DNA of 64,000 nucleotides from Owenweeksia sp965229445. GTDB lineage: Bacteria > Bacteroidota > Bacteroidia > Flavobacteriales > Schleiferiaceae. Below are positions 43,579 through 52,598 of the stretch, one piece after another (within the stretch, counting starts at the first letter, position 1; the number at the start of each line of letters is the position of its first letter). The notes under the pieces are model-generated. The model made no database searches. It was not told the origin of the DNA and saw only the letters and a program-made list of their open reading frames with translations. Where the stretch lies: the NCBI GenBank assembly GCA_965229445.1, contig OZ245876.1, positions 2,046,001 through 2,110,000 of the forward strand, given 5' to 3'. A program made the translations under genes and the position numbers.

Positions 43579-44604
43579 TTAATCTGGAAATGCCTTTTGA
43601 ATTATTTCCTTGCGCCGGAATTTACCCGAAGCGGTGCGATCAAAACTGGAAACATATCTGATCTCCTTGGGTCTGGAGTATTTAGGCAATTTGATCAGTT
43701 TTTCCTGAATTCCGTCAAGGCTTTTTGCGGTAGGAGATTCAATTGCCATCACCAGTTTTTGACCCAGTTCAGCATCAGGTATGCCCCCTAATATGTAAGT
43801 GAATCCCAGATCTCCCAACTCCCGTTCAAGCAATTCAGGGTACAACTTTATTCCGCCAGAATTCACCACATGATCAAGCCTTCCCAGCCACCTAAATTCA
43901 CTTTTGCTAATGAGCTCAACTACATCCCTGGTAACAAGATTTTTTACCCCAATATGTGGGGCATCAATCACCAGACATGAGCGATCATCCAGGGTGAATT
44001 TCACACCCTGCAAAGCATGAAAACTTTGTTGAAAATGAGGGTTTATTTCTCGTAACGCAATATGCGTAATTGTCTCAGTCATGCCATAGGTGTGGAATAC
44101 GCGATGATTCAGCCTTTTCAGTTGACCTTCCACATTCGCACTTAACTCACCACCCCCAATCAGCAAATTCTCTGCTTTATCAAGCTGATCCAGCGAATGA
44201 AAAACCTGGTAAGGAACCAGGGCAACCAATTGGATAGTAAAGGGGAAATCCCTTAAAGGATCTTTGCGTGGCGCAGTGAAATATAAATCCAAATCCCCCT
44301 CGAGCCAGCGCACCAACATCATCATACCGGCGATGTAATCTGGCGACATACACAGCAGGCATTTGTCGCCTGGAATCAAGTCTAAAAAGCGGATGGTTCT
44401 TTGAGCCGAGGCTTTCATATGCTCAGGCTTAAGAAAGATAGGTTTAGGCTTCCCGGTAGATCCGCTGGTGTTTACCACGATGTCCTTGCCTGACTGATAA
44501 GCATGGACAAAACGAACAATGGATTCAGGAAGCTTGGAATTAGAGAGTTCCTCTAAGCGGAAAGTATTTCCGGCTACTTTAAATATTTTATGCTTGTTGC
44601 CCAA
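43579..44604 (-). CDS. menE: o-Succinylbenzoate-CoA ligase (MenE-like)
   Basis: A 341-residue ANL-superfamily enzyme. The phosphate loop is NTSGSTGKPKPIFL near 45, the adenine motif YGMTETITHIALRE near 180, the hinge-hairpin WLGRLDHVVNSGGIKLYPEL near 252, and the C-terminal catalytic Lys is in DRTASGKFRRKEI near 325. It is shorter than a classic 450-500 residue MenE, as is common in Bacteroidota. The call as MenE rather than another acyl-CoA ligase rests on the adjacent menC and menA genes. It activates o-succinylbenzoate for naphthoate ring closure. Confidence 0.88.
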   Translation of the reverse strand: MGNKHKIFKVAGNTFRLEELSNSKLPESIVRFVHAYQSGKDIVVNTSGSTGKPKPIFLKPEHMKASAQRTIRFLDLIPGDKCLLCMSPDYIAGMMMLVRWLEGDLDLYFTAPRKDPLRDFPFTIQLVALVPYQVFHSLDQLDKAENLLIGGGELSANVEGQLKRLNHRVFHTYGMTETITHIALREINPHFQQSFHALQGVKFTLDDRSCLVIDAPHIGVKNLVTRDVVELISKSEFRWLGRLDHVVNSGGIKLYPELLERELGDLGFTYILGGIPDAELGQKLVMAIESPTAKSLDGIQEKLIKLPKYSRPKEIRYVSSFDRTASGKFRRKEIIQKAFPD

Positions 44605-44650
44605 CCCTTTTTAAAATGTTTGCGTCATTAAGGTACAGTTCCTAATTCTA

Positions 44651-44709
44651 TATAGCCCTAACGGGCATCCCTGTTCTGAAGCACCGGCCTTCCCTCCGGT
44701 GCTTTTTTT
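44651..44709 (+). terminator. Plus-strand terminator between menE and menC
   Basis: AGCACCGG (44680-44687) pairs with CCGGTGCT (44696-44703) and runs into seven T residues. A smaller hairpin (GCCC-TAAC-GGGC) lies just before it at 44654-44665. It points opposite to both flanking men genes. Either it ends an antisense or small RNA, or it has another role. On the minus strand no T-run follows the stem. Confidence 0.65.
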
Positions 44710-45745
44710 ATTCAATACCAGATAGTTCCCATTTAACCTGCTGATCGTAAAACAGCTTAGCTTCCTTTACCTGCAAGGGAGAGCTGAAATTATTGGTGTA
44801 CAGACTTCCCGTGCCTAGTCCGGAGGGAAGCGGGTTATTCTTGGTATAATTCCATTGGGCTATGGCACTGAGGCCATAGTTACTTTCCAGAGCACTGGTA
44901 ACCCACCAGTCTGCGCCATGATCCTTTGCCAATTCCACCCATTCATCGCTTCCCCGCCAACCGCCGATAAAACTGGGTTTGAGGATAATAAACTGTGGAT
45001 TAATGGTGCTTAACAGGTGAGATCTGTCTGCGAGCTCAAACGCCCCAATCAACTCCTCGTCAAGCGCAATGGGAACAGGTGTTGCTTCACACAGTTTGGC
45101 CATTTCCTGCCATTGACCGGCTTTTATTGGTTGTTCTATTGAATGTATCTCCAGTTCTGCAAGCCTTTTTAAGACCTCTAAAGCCTTATCAGGACTAAAA
45201 GCACCGTTGGCATCCACCCTTATGGTGAGCCGGTCTGCAGAATACTTTTGTCGCAGGGACTGAAGCAACTGCCATTCTGTTTCCAGATCTATTGCGCCAA
45301 TCTTCATTTTGAGCACTTTGAAACCTTCGGCCAGTCTAGATTCTATTTGCCTGTGCATAAATTCCTGATCACCCATCCAAACAAGGCCATTAATCTTCTG
45401 GCCTGCTTGATGGCGGGTAAAATCAGATGGAAAGAACTCATGATTTTCTACTTCGAGGTCCCGCAGCGCCATTTCCACTCCAAATTGAATGGAAGGAAAC
45501 TCGGTTAACTCCGCAAAAAGTTCCGCCGGAGAAAGATCGATATTGTCACTTAACCAATTCAATTTAGCTTCATAATCCGGACGATCATCGGCGCTTAGCC
45601 CCCGCAATAAACCACACTCACCCCAAGCCGTCTTTTGCCCGCTTATCAGCTTGAGAAAATAAGAATCCTTTCGGTGCAGTACCCCTCTGCTTGTACCCGC
45701 CTTTTGTTTGAAGTTTAAAGTATATTTATGCCAACCTAATTTCAC
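44708..45745 (-). CDS. menC: o-Succinylbenzoate synthase
   Basis: A 345-residue enolase-superfamily enzyme that dehydrates SHCHC to o-succinylbenzoate in menaquinone synthesis. The catalytic Lys is in FKVLKMKIGAID near 141. Metal ligands are Asp in IRVDANGAF, Glu in SIEQPIKAG and Asp/Glu in ALDEEL, and the second Lys is in IILKPSFIGGWRG near 258. The call is supported by the flanking menE and menA. The stop codon lies within the T-run of the plus-strand terminator. Confidence 0.92.
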   Translation of the reverse strand: MKLGWHKYTLNFKQKAGTSRGVLHRKDSYFLKLISGQKTAWGECGLLRGLSADDRPDYEAKLNWLSDNIDLSPAELFAELTEFPSIQFGVEMALRDLEVENHEFFPSDFTRHQAGQKINGLVWMGDQEFMHRQIESRLAEGFKVLKMKIGAIDLETEWQLLQSLRQKYSADRLTIRVDANGAFSPDKALEVLKRLAELEIHSIEQPIKAGQWQEMAKLCEATPVPIALDEELIGAFELADRSHLLSTINPQFIILKPSFIGGWRGSDEWVELAKDHGADWWVTSALESNYGLSAIAQWNYTKNNPLPSGLGTGSLYTNNFSSPLQVKEAKLFYDQQVKWELSGIE

Positions 45746-45782
45746 TTAAAAATCTATATATCAAATATATGTGTGTATCAAC

Positions 45783-46679
45783 TTAAAGTATTTGTCCAAT
45801 GCCAAAAAGCAGTGAAAAAAGCAAGCTGGTGATAGCTAATACCTTTAGCAATGGTTCAAAATCCTCCCGACTATGGGCGCGTAAGGCGGCGTTTAAGTTG
45901 AGTAGCAATAAGGGCAGTACCAACCAGTATAAGTTTTGCCAAAAACTTCCTTCAACGATTAAGTTATAAATAAAGGCCAGGTCAAAAGCCAACACAATTA
46001 GTATGAGATGGTACACCTTGGCTCCGCGCAATCCAAAATGCACGGCCAGGGTATTTTTACTGTTAATTCTGTCGGTTTTAATGTCTCTCATATTGTTCAG
46101 GTTGAGCACTCCCACGGCTAACAATCCAGCAGCCGCGGCAGGTAATAAAATCTCCCATCTGAAAGTTCCTGTCTGAAGAAAAAAGGAACCTCCCACCCCA
46201 ACAATTCCAAAGAAAAACAATACGGCCAAATCACCCAGACCGTAATAACCATATGCCCGATTGCCCACCGTATAAGTGATGGCAGCGAGGATAGCCAACA
46301 AACCGAGGAGAACGAAGCTTAAAGTAATCCAGATACTCAGATGGCTGGTAGCCAAAATGCTTAATCCCGTGCCACTGGCAAAAGAAAGCAAGGCAAATAC
46401 CGCAATAGCAAGCCTCATTTTTGGTAAACTAATTCTACCACTGGCTATCGCTCGCTGTTCCCCTATTCTATCACTATCCGTACCTTTTATGCCGTCGCCG
46501 TAATCATTGGCGTAGTTCGATAGAATCTGATAAAACAAAGTCGTAAGGAGGCACAATATGAATATCAAAATATTGAAGCTCCCATGTGCAGCCGCCAGGC
46601 AGGTACCGAGAATGATACTTGAAAACGCCAGAGGAAGTGTTCGCAGTCGGGCCGCCTGAACCCAAACTTTTATGTTCAT
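45783..46679 (-). CDS. menA: 1,4-Dihydroxy-2-naphthoate polyprenyltransferase
   Basis: A 298-residue inner-membrane prenyltransferase that joins the naphthoate head to a polyprenyl chain and gives demethylmenaquinone. The first Asp-rich motif is NYANDYGDGIKGTDSDR near 61, with the second region NNMRDIKTDRINSKNTLAVHFG near 195. Eight or nine helices are evident. A -7 box precedes it, so menA-menC-menE probably form one transcript. Confidence 0.95.
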   Translation of the reverse strand: MNIKVWVQAARLRTLPLAFSSIILGTCLAAAHGSFNILIFILCLLTTLFYQILSNYANDYGDGIKGTDSDRIGEQRAIASGRISLPKMRLAIAVFALLSFASGTGLSILATSHLSIWITLSFVLLGLLAILAAITYTVGNRAYGYYGLGDLAVLFFFGIVGVGGSFFLQTGTFRWEILLPAAAAGLLAVGVLNLNNMRDIKTDRINSKNTLAVHFGLRGAKVYHLILIVLAFDLAFIYNLIVEGSFWQNLYWLVLPLLLLNLNAALRAHSREDFEPLLKVLAITSLLFSLLFGIGQIL

Positions 46680-46696
46680 GCCAATAATTGAATTGT

Positions 46697-46704
46697 CAAA
46701 ATTA
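46697..46704 (-). promoter_or_regulatory. -7 box (TAATTTTG) for menA
   Basis: The minus-strand TAATTTTG matches TAnnTTTG, 18 bp before the menA start. No clear -33 box is visible. Confidence 0.45.
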
Positions 46705-46785
46705 AGGTTCAGAAAGTATATTGTAGCGGATATCTGATTGTATTTAGAGAATGCCGCAAAGTATCTTTACCCGGAATTGATCATT

Positions 46786-48165
46786 ATGTTGAAAAGGCCT
46801 TTAAAGGAACCGGCGCGGCTATTTCTGTGGCTCGCCTTGCTGCTGGGCGTTCTCTATATCCTTATCACGCCCCCTCTCCAGGTGCCAGATGAGATAAATC
46901 ATTTTTTACGGGCATATCAGATTACTCAGGGAGAATTTATGGCGAGCCAGGTAGAGAACCGGCTTGGTGGAAAACTACCAGCAAGCTTAAGAGAATTTAG
47001 TCTTATTTGGGAGAGAGTAATAGCCGATACAGGCGCAACAAGCTCGCTACAAGAGCTTCAACAAGCATTAGCAATTGAGATTGGATCCGAACAAATTTGG
47101 TACGACTTCCCGAACACGGGCATATATTCCTTCGTCAATTACCTTCCTCAAGCAATTGGAATAATTCTAATACGGCCTTTCACGTCTTCGGTTCTTGTAA
47201 TTTACTATAGTTCAAGAATAATTTCCCTGACCTTCTGGGTTATTTTAAGCTTTCTCGCCATTCAGACTATACCAGGAAAGAAATGGACGCTTTTTGCACT
47301 GGCGATGCTTCCGATGTCGCTATACATCAACTCATCGATAAGTGCGGATATGCCAATCAATGCTCTGTCTATGCTATGGATTGCCTATGTGCTAAAGCTT
47401 CTTAAGCAGCCTGTCAAACTCAAAAACAGGGATTATTTATTCCTCTTCCTGTTTGCAGCCCTTATACCCCATCTTAAACTGGTTTATCTACCCTTAATAC
47501 TTATGTCCTTGCTCCTTCCAACCCAGCGATTTAATGGAGCTCGGGCACGAGTTATAGTACTGGCATTAATGGCAGTAGTATGCACATTGAGCACCTGGTG
47601 GAGCATGATGGTGGTAGATAATCAGTACATACCCTATGAAGCTTACTCCAAAGATGCCGGATGGGTTCACCTAGCTGAAGGATCAGATAAGAATGCACAG
47701 CTGGCCCACATTGTTAAACATCCTTTAGCATATGGTGGAGTTTTAGTGAAGAGCATATCGGAGTCTTTCAACATGTGGTTTAAAGGCTACATCGGGACTT
47801 TTGGATGGCTGGAGTTTGGATTTCCCTTCTGGTTATGTCTTTTGGTATGGATTGCACTTATCTTTATATCTCTCACCGACAGAGATTTAAAACTTTCCTG
47901 CCGGAACATATTCTGGATAATGGGCATTCTTGTTTTGATGCTGATTAGCGTAATTACTTCACAATACGCTATCTGGGTACCGGTAGGCGGCAGCATGGTC
48001 ACCAATCTTCAGGGAAGGTATTTCATACCCGTCTTTCTGCTTTTATGGCTCGTAATTCCTGCACGATTTAACTTTAATCATGTACCAGGTACTTCCCTAA
48101 TGCTCGTGTTGGGCATCAACCTTTTGAGCCTGATCATGATCATGAATCGATTCTTTATTCCATAA
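46786..48165 (+). CDS. DUF2142 polytopic membrane protein
   Basis: A 459-residue protein with roughly ten membrane helices. I take the ATG at 46786 because a TTG 48 bp further up adds only a polar stretch before the first helix. The family block ITPPLQVPDEINHFLRAYQITQGEF near residue 22-48 (Pro-Asp-Glu-x-x-His) is the DUF2142 mark, which places it near GT-C-type membrane glycosyltransferases. The substrate is unknown. It sits between menaquinone genes as an unrelated single gene. Confidence 0.85.
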   Translation: MLKRPLKEPARLFLWLALLLGVLYILITPPLQVPDEINHFLRAYQITQGEFMASQVENRLGGKLPASLREFSLIWERVIADTGATSSLQELQQALAIEIGSEQIWYDFPNTGIYSFVNYLPQAIGIILIRPFTSSVLVIYYSSRIISLTFWVILSFLAIQTIPGKKWTLFALAMLPMSLYINSSISADMPINALSMLWIAYVLKLLKQPVKLKNRDYLFLFLFAALIPHLKLVYLPLILMSLLLPTQRFNGARARVIVLALMAVVCTLSTWWSMMVVDNQYIPYEAYSKDAGWVHLAEGSDKNAQLAHIVKHPLAYGGVLVKSISESFNMWFKGYIGTFGWLEFGFPFWLCLLVWIALIFISLTDRDLKLSCRNIFWIMGILVLMLISVITSQYAIWVPVGGSMVTNLQGRYFIPVFLLLWLVIPARFNFNHVPGTSLMLVLGINLLSLIMIMNRFFIP

Positions 48166-48167
48166 GG

Positions 48168-49673
48168 CTACATCCAACCTCCCTGGTGGGTCTCGATCTT
48201 GTAGAGTGCATAGTCGTACAGCTGTACAGCTTCCTGTACCGGAATATGCATCATTCTGGCTGTTCCGGCCGCCGTTTGAAATTGGATACTGGCCAGTTTC
48301 CTCCTTTTTTGAAATATACTTTGATGAAAACTAACATTCTGAAGTTTACCAATCTTGAATATCTGAAAGCTGGGATACACCCAGCCCCGTTTCAAGATTA
48401 CTACCTCCTTGTTTATCGCCAACTCAACCCGCAAATAATACTGGTAAATAAAAACTAAAGCCACAGGCAGATAAAAGATGCCAATAAAAGTCAGCGACCA
48501 ATGAACAAAAACTAAAGCCTGCAAGAGAATGGCTGGAAATAAGCCCAGCCAAATTCCAAGCTGAAGAAATAGCAACTTTCTCGCGCGCAACCAGTAAAAG
48601 CCCCCTTCCTTTCTTTCGGGATAAAATTGATCAAAGACCGCTTTAATTTGATGGTCCTCGCAACCGGGAACCTTTATTCCCTGTTTGTCGCCTTGCTCCT
48701 CGCTGGCGGCTTTTTTTATGGTTAGTGTTTTGATATTCAATAACTTTCTTAATGGATTGCTGGCCCATTTGATGTATTGAATTTTCTTCACCGGAACCTG
48801 ATACTCATTTCGCTTTAAGAGACCGGAGGTGAGTTGTACGCCTCTCTCATTCACAAAAAACTGTAGATGGTAATACTTCAGAAATACCTGAATCATGGAA
48901 ATCAAAACAGCAATAAGCATAAAAAATAAAATTCCCAGGGGTAGAATTACCAGCCAGCGCGTAAAAAGCAAGTTGGCCTGTTCCTCCAGTACAGGCTCAA
49001 GTGGTTTGAGTAAATACTCCTCAAACTGCCAGAAGTATCCATTTAAAACCGCAAAAACTACGAATGCCGTGCGAAGATGGTTCTCCGTGAGACCCACCAT
49101 AAGGAGCTGACGCAGGCTTAAATTGACCAGAGCGGGTTGTTGCTGAGCCCTGGCAGTCATTTGCTCTTGCTCCTCCCTCACTGATGGATTCTCTTCTAAT
49201 GGCTCCGCTTGCTGCTTGCGTTCAATTAGAAAACCCTGAAGTTCGCGGGCGTAGTTGCTTTCTAAGGCAGATATTTCCAATTCCCTTCCCGAGCTCCCAG
49301 CCGTGTCAATTTTAACGGCAACTACCTTCAGTATTTGCTGAATAAGATTTTGCGTGATATTAACGGTTTGGATGCGATCAAAAGGAATGGTGATCTTGTC
49401 TCTGCTAAAGAGTCCCTTTTCAATGATAAACTTGTCATCCACCACATAGAAAAAGAAACGGCGATACTGAAAATAAGAGATGATGATGAAGATCAGCACC
49501 ACAATAATTGCGATTTCCTTCAATCCCAGGCCGAGCAAGCTAAATTGCAAGCCATAGGAAACCGCAATAAATGAGATGAATACATTGATAGCAACACGAA
49601 GATTCTTAAAGAAAATAACCGCTACACCAACCACCGATTGACGCTTGGGTTTAGCCAAATCATACTCATTCAT
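48168..49673 (-). CDS. YdbT-like protein with bacterial PH domains
   Basis: A 501-residue membrane protein with paired helices and three bacterial PH (bPH2) domains. Visible PH starts are YFQYRRFFFYVVDDKFIIEKGLFSRDKITIPFDRIQTVNI near 65, YYHLQFFVNERGVQLTSGLLKRNEYQVPVKKIQYIKW near 270, and YQYYLRVELAINKEVVILKRGWVYPSFQIFKIGKLQNVSF near 415. This is the YdbT layout. It follows a YdbS-like gene with an 8-bp overlap, and the pair is conserved in many bacteria. The function is unclear; a role in membrane or peptide resistance has been suggested for Bacillus. Confidence 0.88.
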   Translation of the reverse strand: MNEYDLAKPKRQSVVGVAVIFFKNLRVAINVFISFIAVSYGLQFSLLGLGLKEIAIIVVLIFIIISYFQYRRFFFYVVDDKFIIEKGLFSRDKITIPFDRIQTVNITQNLIQQILKVVAVKIDTAGSSGRELEISALESNYARELQGFLIERKQQAEPLEENPSVREEQEQMTARAQQQPALVNLSLRQLLMVGLTENHLRTAFVVFAVLNGYFWQFEEYLLKPLEPVLEEQANLLFTRWLVILPLGILFFMLIAVLISMIQVFLKYYHLQFFVNERGVQLTSGLLKRNEYQVPVKKIQYIKWASNPLRKLLNIKTLTIKKAASEEQGDKQGIKVPGCEDHQIKAVFDQFYPERKEGGFYWLRARKLLFLQLGIWLGLFPAILLQALVFVHWSLTFIGIFYLPVALVFIYQYYLRVELAINKEVVILKRGWVYPSFQIFKIGKLQNVSFHQSIFQKRRKLASIQFQTAAGTARMMHIPVQEAVQLYDYALYKIETHQGGWM

Positions 49674-50172
49674 ACTCTGCGCTCAGCTTGGTGATATAAT
49701 CCCGCAAACGATGTGCCTTGTCCTTTTGCAACCCTCTAATTACCAAATCACTAGATGACCCACCTGCAGTATATACTTTAACTGAAGCTAAATCAAACAA
49801 TCTGCCTAACGGACCCTGACTCACCTCGCAATGCTGGATCCGGTTAAAAGGGATACTGGTCATGCTATACCAGATTAATCCCGATTTATAGCTCACGTCT
49901 TTTTCACGAATTGCGTATCCCTTGATTTTAAAGCCCAACAGCTCAATGGTAAAAACATAAATCAGCAAGACCAACCATGGCACAAAATACATCCATGCCG
50001 GTATTTCCGTGATGAAGACCAGCACGATTAATATCCCTGCCAAAACAAAAAAGAACAAACCTCTGGAAGTGAGACGCATGTAGAGGTAATCCGCTTCCAA
50101 TTTCTCAAAGCTGGATGGACTTAAGCTCGGTAGATCATCAGAATTGAGAGCAAAATTTTCGAAGAGGCTCAT
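49666..50172 (-). CDS. YdbS-like protein with one bacterial PH domain
   Basis: A 168-residue protein with two membrane helices (about 38-76, LFFFVLAGILIVLVFITEIPAWMYFVPWLVLLIYVF) followed by one bPH2 domain, IKGYAIREKDVSYKSGLIWYSMTSIPFNRIQHCEVSQGPLGRLFDLASVKVYTAGG. It is the partner of the YdbT-like gene directly downstream and lies just after menD (2-bp gap). Confidence 0.88.
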   Translation of the reverse strand: MSLFENFALNSDDLPSLSPSSFEKLEADYLYMRLTSRGLFFFVLAGILIVLVFITEIPAWMYFVPWLVLLIYVFTIELLGFKIKGYAIREKDVSYKSGLIWYSMTSIPFNRIQHCEVSQGPLGRLFDLASVKVYTAGGSSSDLVIRGLQKDKAHRLRDYITKLSAEYE

Positions 50173-50174
50173 GT

Positions 50175-51863
50175 TTATTCCTTGGAGTGGTTCGCTATAT
50201 ATTGAAAGTACTGTTTAAGAACATCTGGGTTGGTAGGTCCCGAAGTCTTTATTTCCAGGATAGCCGGTGCATCACTGCCGGTGATATCCAGGAAAGTTGC
50301 CAATTTATGCTTTAAATCTCGGCTATTATCAACCTTAACATATTCAATGCCATAGAGGTCACCAACTGCCTTGAGATTTAGGCTGTGTTTGGTTTCCTGA
50401 AATCTCTCGAATGCGCTTTCCCCTTCCGGACCTTTAATGATGCGAAAAATATTACCGCCACCATTATTAATGATTATAACGCGAAGGTTTGACGGTAGTT
50501 GGTCGTTCCAAAACGCGTTGGTATCATACAAAAAGGCCACATCACCACTAATTAAAACTACAGGTCGGTCCGTTAGCTCCGCATGGCCAACGGCTGTAGA
50601 GGTGCAGCCGTCAATACCACTTGTACCACGGTTTGTGTGATGCCAGATACCCGGAGGGTGATCAAACAACTGCGTGTATCTGATCGATGCGCTATTTGCA
50701 CAATGTAGCACGGTATTATCTGGCAGCTGGTTTATGATAACATCAAATACAGCGAGATCGGAGTACTCTACTTTGGCCATGAACTCATGATGGGCCCGCC
50801 GCCGGTCATTGGCTTTGGTCAACCACAAATCGCGATATGCGGAATCTCTCACTTCAGTAAGCTTTGCCAAACTCGTGAAGAAGGAGGTGGCGTCTGACCG
50901 AATAACACCGCTAAGACGTTGAAAGGTATCGCTGAGTTCACCAGCGTCTGAAAGGTGCCAATGCTCCTTTGGGGGATAATCCTTTATAAACTGCTTAATC
51001 ATTTTACTGACAATTTCTCCGCCCATGGTTACAAGAAGATCCGGTTGAAGCAGCTGTTTATCATTATCGGATATGGTATTTATCAAGCGGTCGATGGTAC
51101 CCACAGCATTGCTCAGTGGCAAATTGGAAACAGACTCTGTAAAGCTGAGGAACGGGCTTTTCTTATCGAGCTCATTCATAGATTTTACCAAAGCCGGATT
51201 TGGTGGTGAGTAGCCGGCAATTACCAAAATCCTTTTACTGTTATTCCAGATATCCGCAAAGGAATTCACGATCGGTAATGAAGGTACGGTGGGCAATTTT
51301 TTGATAATTTGGATCGCTTCATCCTGCACCTCCAGTTTTTCATAAAGCGGTTCATCAAATGGAACATTAATGTGCACGGGGCCATTAGCACTAGCCAAGA
51401 TTGCTTCGTTTATGCTACGCTGATTATATGATCTGGTAAGATGATCGCCTGAATCACGCAATAGATTGGCTTCAAATACAATATGATTACCAAATACGCC
51501 TTCTTGACGCACGGTTTGGCCCACGCCCTGATCTATAAGCTCCAGGGGGCGGTCTGCCGTTATTAATACTAGTGGAAGCCTCTGATAGAAAGCTTCCGCC
51601 ACTGCGGGAAAGAAATTCATGGCGGCTGAACCCGAAGTACATACTACCGCGACCGGCTCCCTGTTTTCCAACGTCATCCCCATAGCGGTAAAAGCGGCTG
51701 AGCGCTCATCTGGCACGGAATAGCAGTGGAAATGTTCATCTGCATTAAAAGCAATGATCAGCGGTGCATTTCGGCTTCCCGGAGCGATCACGATACGTTG
51801 GCAGTTATGCGCTTTTAAAATGGAAGCTATATAGCGAGCGTTATTCTTTGATGAGGTGATAAT
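50175..51863 (-). CDS. menD: SEPHCHC synthase (MenD), start codon uncertain
   Basis: A thiamine-diphosphate enzyme that condenses 2-oxoglutarate with isochorismate in menaquinone synthesis. Family landmarks are VIAPGSRNAPLIIAF near the N-terminus, VCTSGSAAMNFFPAVAEAFYQRLPLVLITADRP, the phosphate block NRGTSGIDGCTSTAVGHA, and the cofactor site VIINNGGGNIFRII. The first conventional start is GTG at 51791, but the reading stays open upstream and encodes the usual first helix (KNNARYIASILKAHNCQRI). That part has no ATG, GTG or TTG. ATT at 51863 fits the family length (562 residues). The start is inferred; the rest is firm. Confidence 0.9.
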   Translation of the reverse strand: MITSSKNNARYIASILKAHNCQRIVIAPGSRNAPLIIAFNADEHFHCYSVPDERSAAFTAMGMTLENREPVAVVCTSGSAAMNFFPAVAEAFYQRLPLVLITADRPLELIDQGVGQTVRQEGVFGNHIVFEANLLRDSGDHLTRSYNQRSINEAILASANGPVHINVPFDEPLYEKLEVQDEAIQIIKKLPTVPSLPIVNSFADIWNNSKRILVIAGYSPPNPALVKSMNELDKKSPFLSFTESVSNLPLSNAVGTIDRLINTISDNDKQLLQPDLLVTMGGEIVSKMIKQFIKDYPPKEHWHLSDAGELSDTFQRLSGVIRSDATSFFTSLAKLTEVRDSAYRDLWLTKANDRRRAHHEFMAKVEYSDLAVFDVIINQLPDNTVLHCANSASIRYTQLFDHPPGIWHHTNRGTSGIDGCTSTAVGHAELTDRPVVLISGDVAFLYDTNAFWNDQLPSNLRVIIINNGGGNIFRIIKGPEGESAFERFQETKHSLNLKAVGDLYGIEYVKVDNSRDLKHKLATFLDITGSDAPAILEIKTSGPTNPDVLKQYFQYIANHSKE

Positions 51864-52094
51864 GGTCGAATAAGGATTATTAAGATGAGTTTATGTTATG
51901 AAGTTGCTAAGTTAGATGTTGAGTTGATATGGTGGAGAGGAGATTGGTGGATTGATGAAGTTGAATGCTTGCCAGCTTCAATAGAGCTATTAAATGCCCA
52001 TCAATGTATGTCACACTCCCACTTTCGCGGCTTCAAAACTTTGGGCGAGCATTAACACATATATACCTTCCTTTAGTAAATCCTTTGGATTAAT
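51864..52094. other. Intergenic stretch between menD and doxX
   Basis: No convincing gene. A 56-codon open frame (51885-52055, plus) starts MSLCYEVAKLDVELIWW but has no recognisable family or promoter. It may be chance or a remnant. Confidence 0.4.
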
Positions 52095-52156
52095 AAGGAG
52101 GATGCTCTATTATGCATCCTGTAAGCAATGTTCATAACAGATTAAAATTACCATGA
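52095..52156 (+). promoter_or_regulatory. Strong Shine-Dalgarno and 14-codon leader frame before doxX
   Basis: AAGGAGG (52095-52101) is a full match to the anti-Shine-Dalgarno, unusual in Bacteroidota. Ten bases on, an ATG (52112) opens a 14-codon frame, MHPVSNVHNRLKLP. Its TGA overlaps the DoxX ATG (ATGA). The arrangement suggests translational coupling. Confidence 0.4.
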
Positions 52157-52539
52157 TGACTACGGAAATCGGAAAGTTGGTACTTAGACTTGGTGTAGCA
52201 GGATTAATGATGCCTCATGGGTACAGTAAGTTTAATTACTTTCTGGAAGGAGGCATGGATGTGAGTTTTGGTGATCCACTAGGAGTAGGAGAAATACCTA
52301 CTTTAATTATGGCGATAATAGCCGAATTGATATGTCCCATCCTTATTATAGTAGGTTTTAAGACACGTCTGGCCGCCATATTGCCTGCAATCACCATGTT
52401 CGTAGCCGCTTTTGTTGTGCATATAGACGATCCCTGGACCAAAATTGAATTCCCCTTGTTATATCTGACAGGTTTTCTCAGCATCATCTTAATTGGACCT
52501 GGAAAACTGTCGTTAGACGCAAGAACATCACGGATATAA
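52153..52539 (+). CDS. DoxX-family membrane protein
   Basis: A 128-residue protein with four membrane helices. The DoxX pattern is LVLRLGVAGLMMPHGYSKFNYFLEG near 8 and then LIMAIIAELICPILIIVGFKTRLAAI near 51-76, with a His in the fourth region (FVVHIDDPW). DoxX-like proteins occur with quinone oxidoreductases or in oxidative stress complexes. The function of this single copy is unknown. An upstream leader frame may couple its translation. Confidence 0.88.
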   Translation: MMTTEIGKLVLRLGVAGLMMPHGYSKFNYFLEGGMDVSFGDPLGVGEIPTLIMAIIAELICPILIIVGFKTRLAAILPAITMFVAAFVVHIDDPWTKIEFPLLYLTGFLSIILIGPGKLSLDARTSRI

Positions 52540-52598
52540 GCTTGCTTATATTTGTAAAAGGATCCTAGCTACCCTAAATTAGATAAGGATTTATCGAA

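Noticed and set aside
51885..52055. 56-codon plus-strand frame starting MSLCYEVAKL
   Set aside because: Trp-rich, no known family, no promoter box or ribosome site. Too short to support as a gene, though a remnant is possible.
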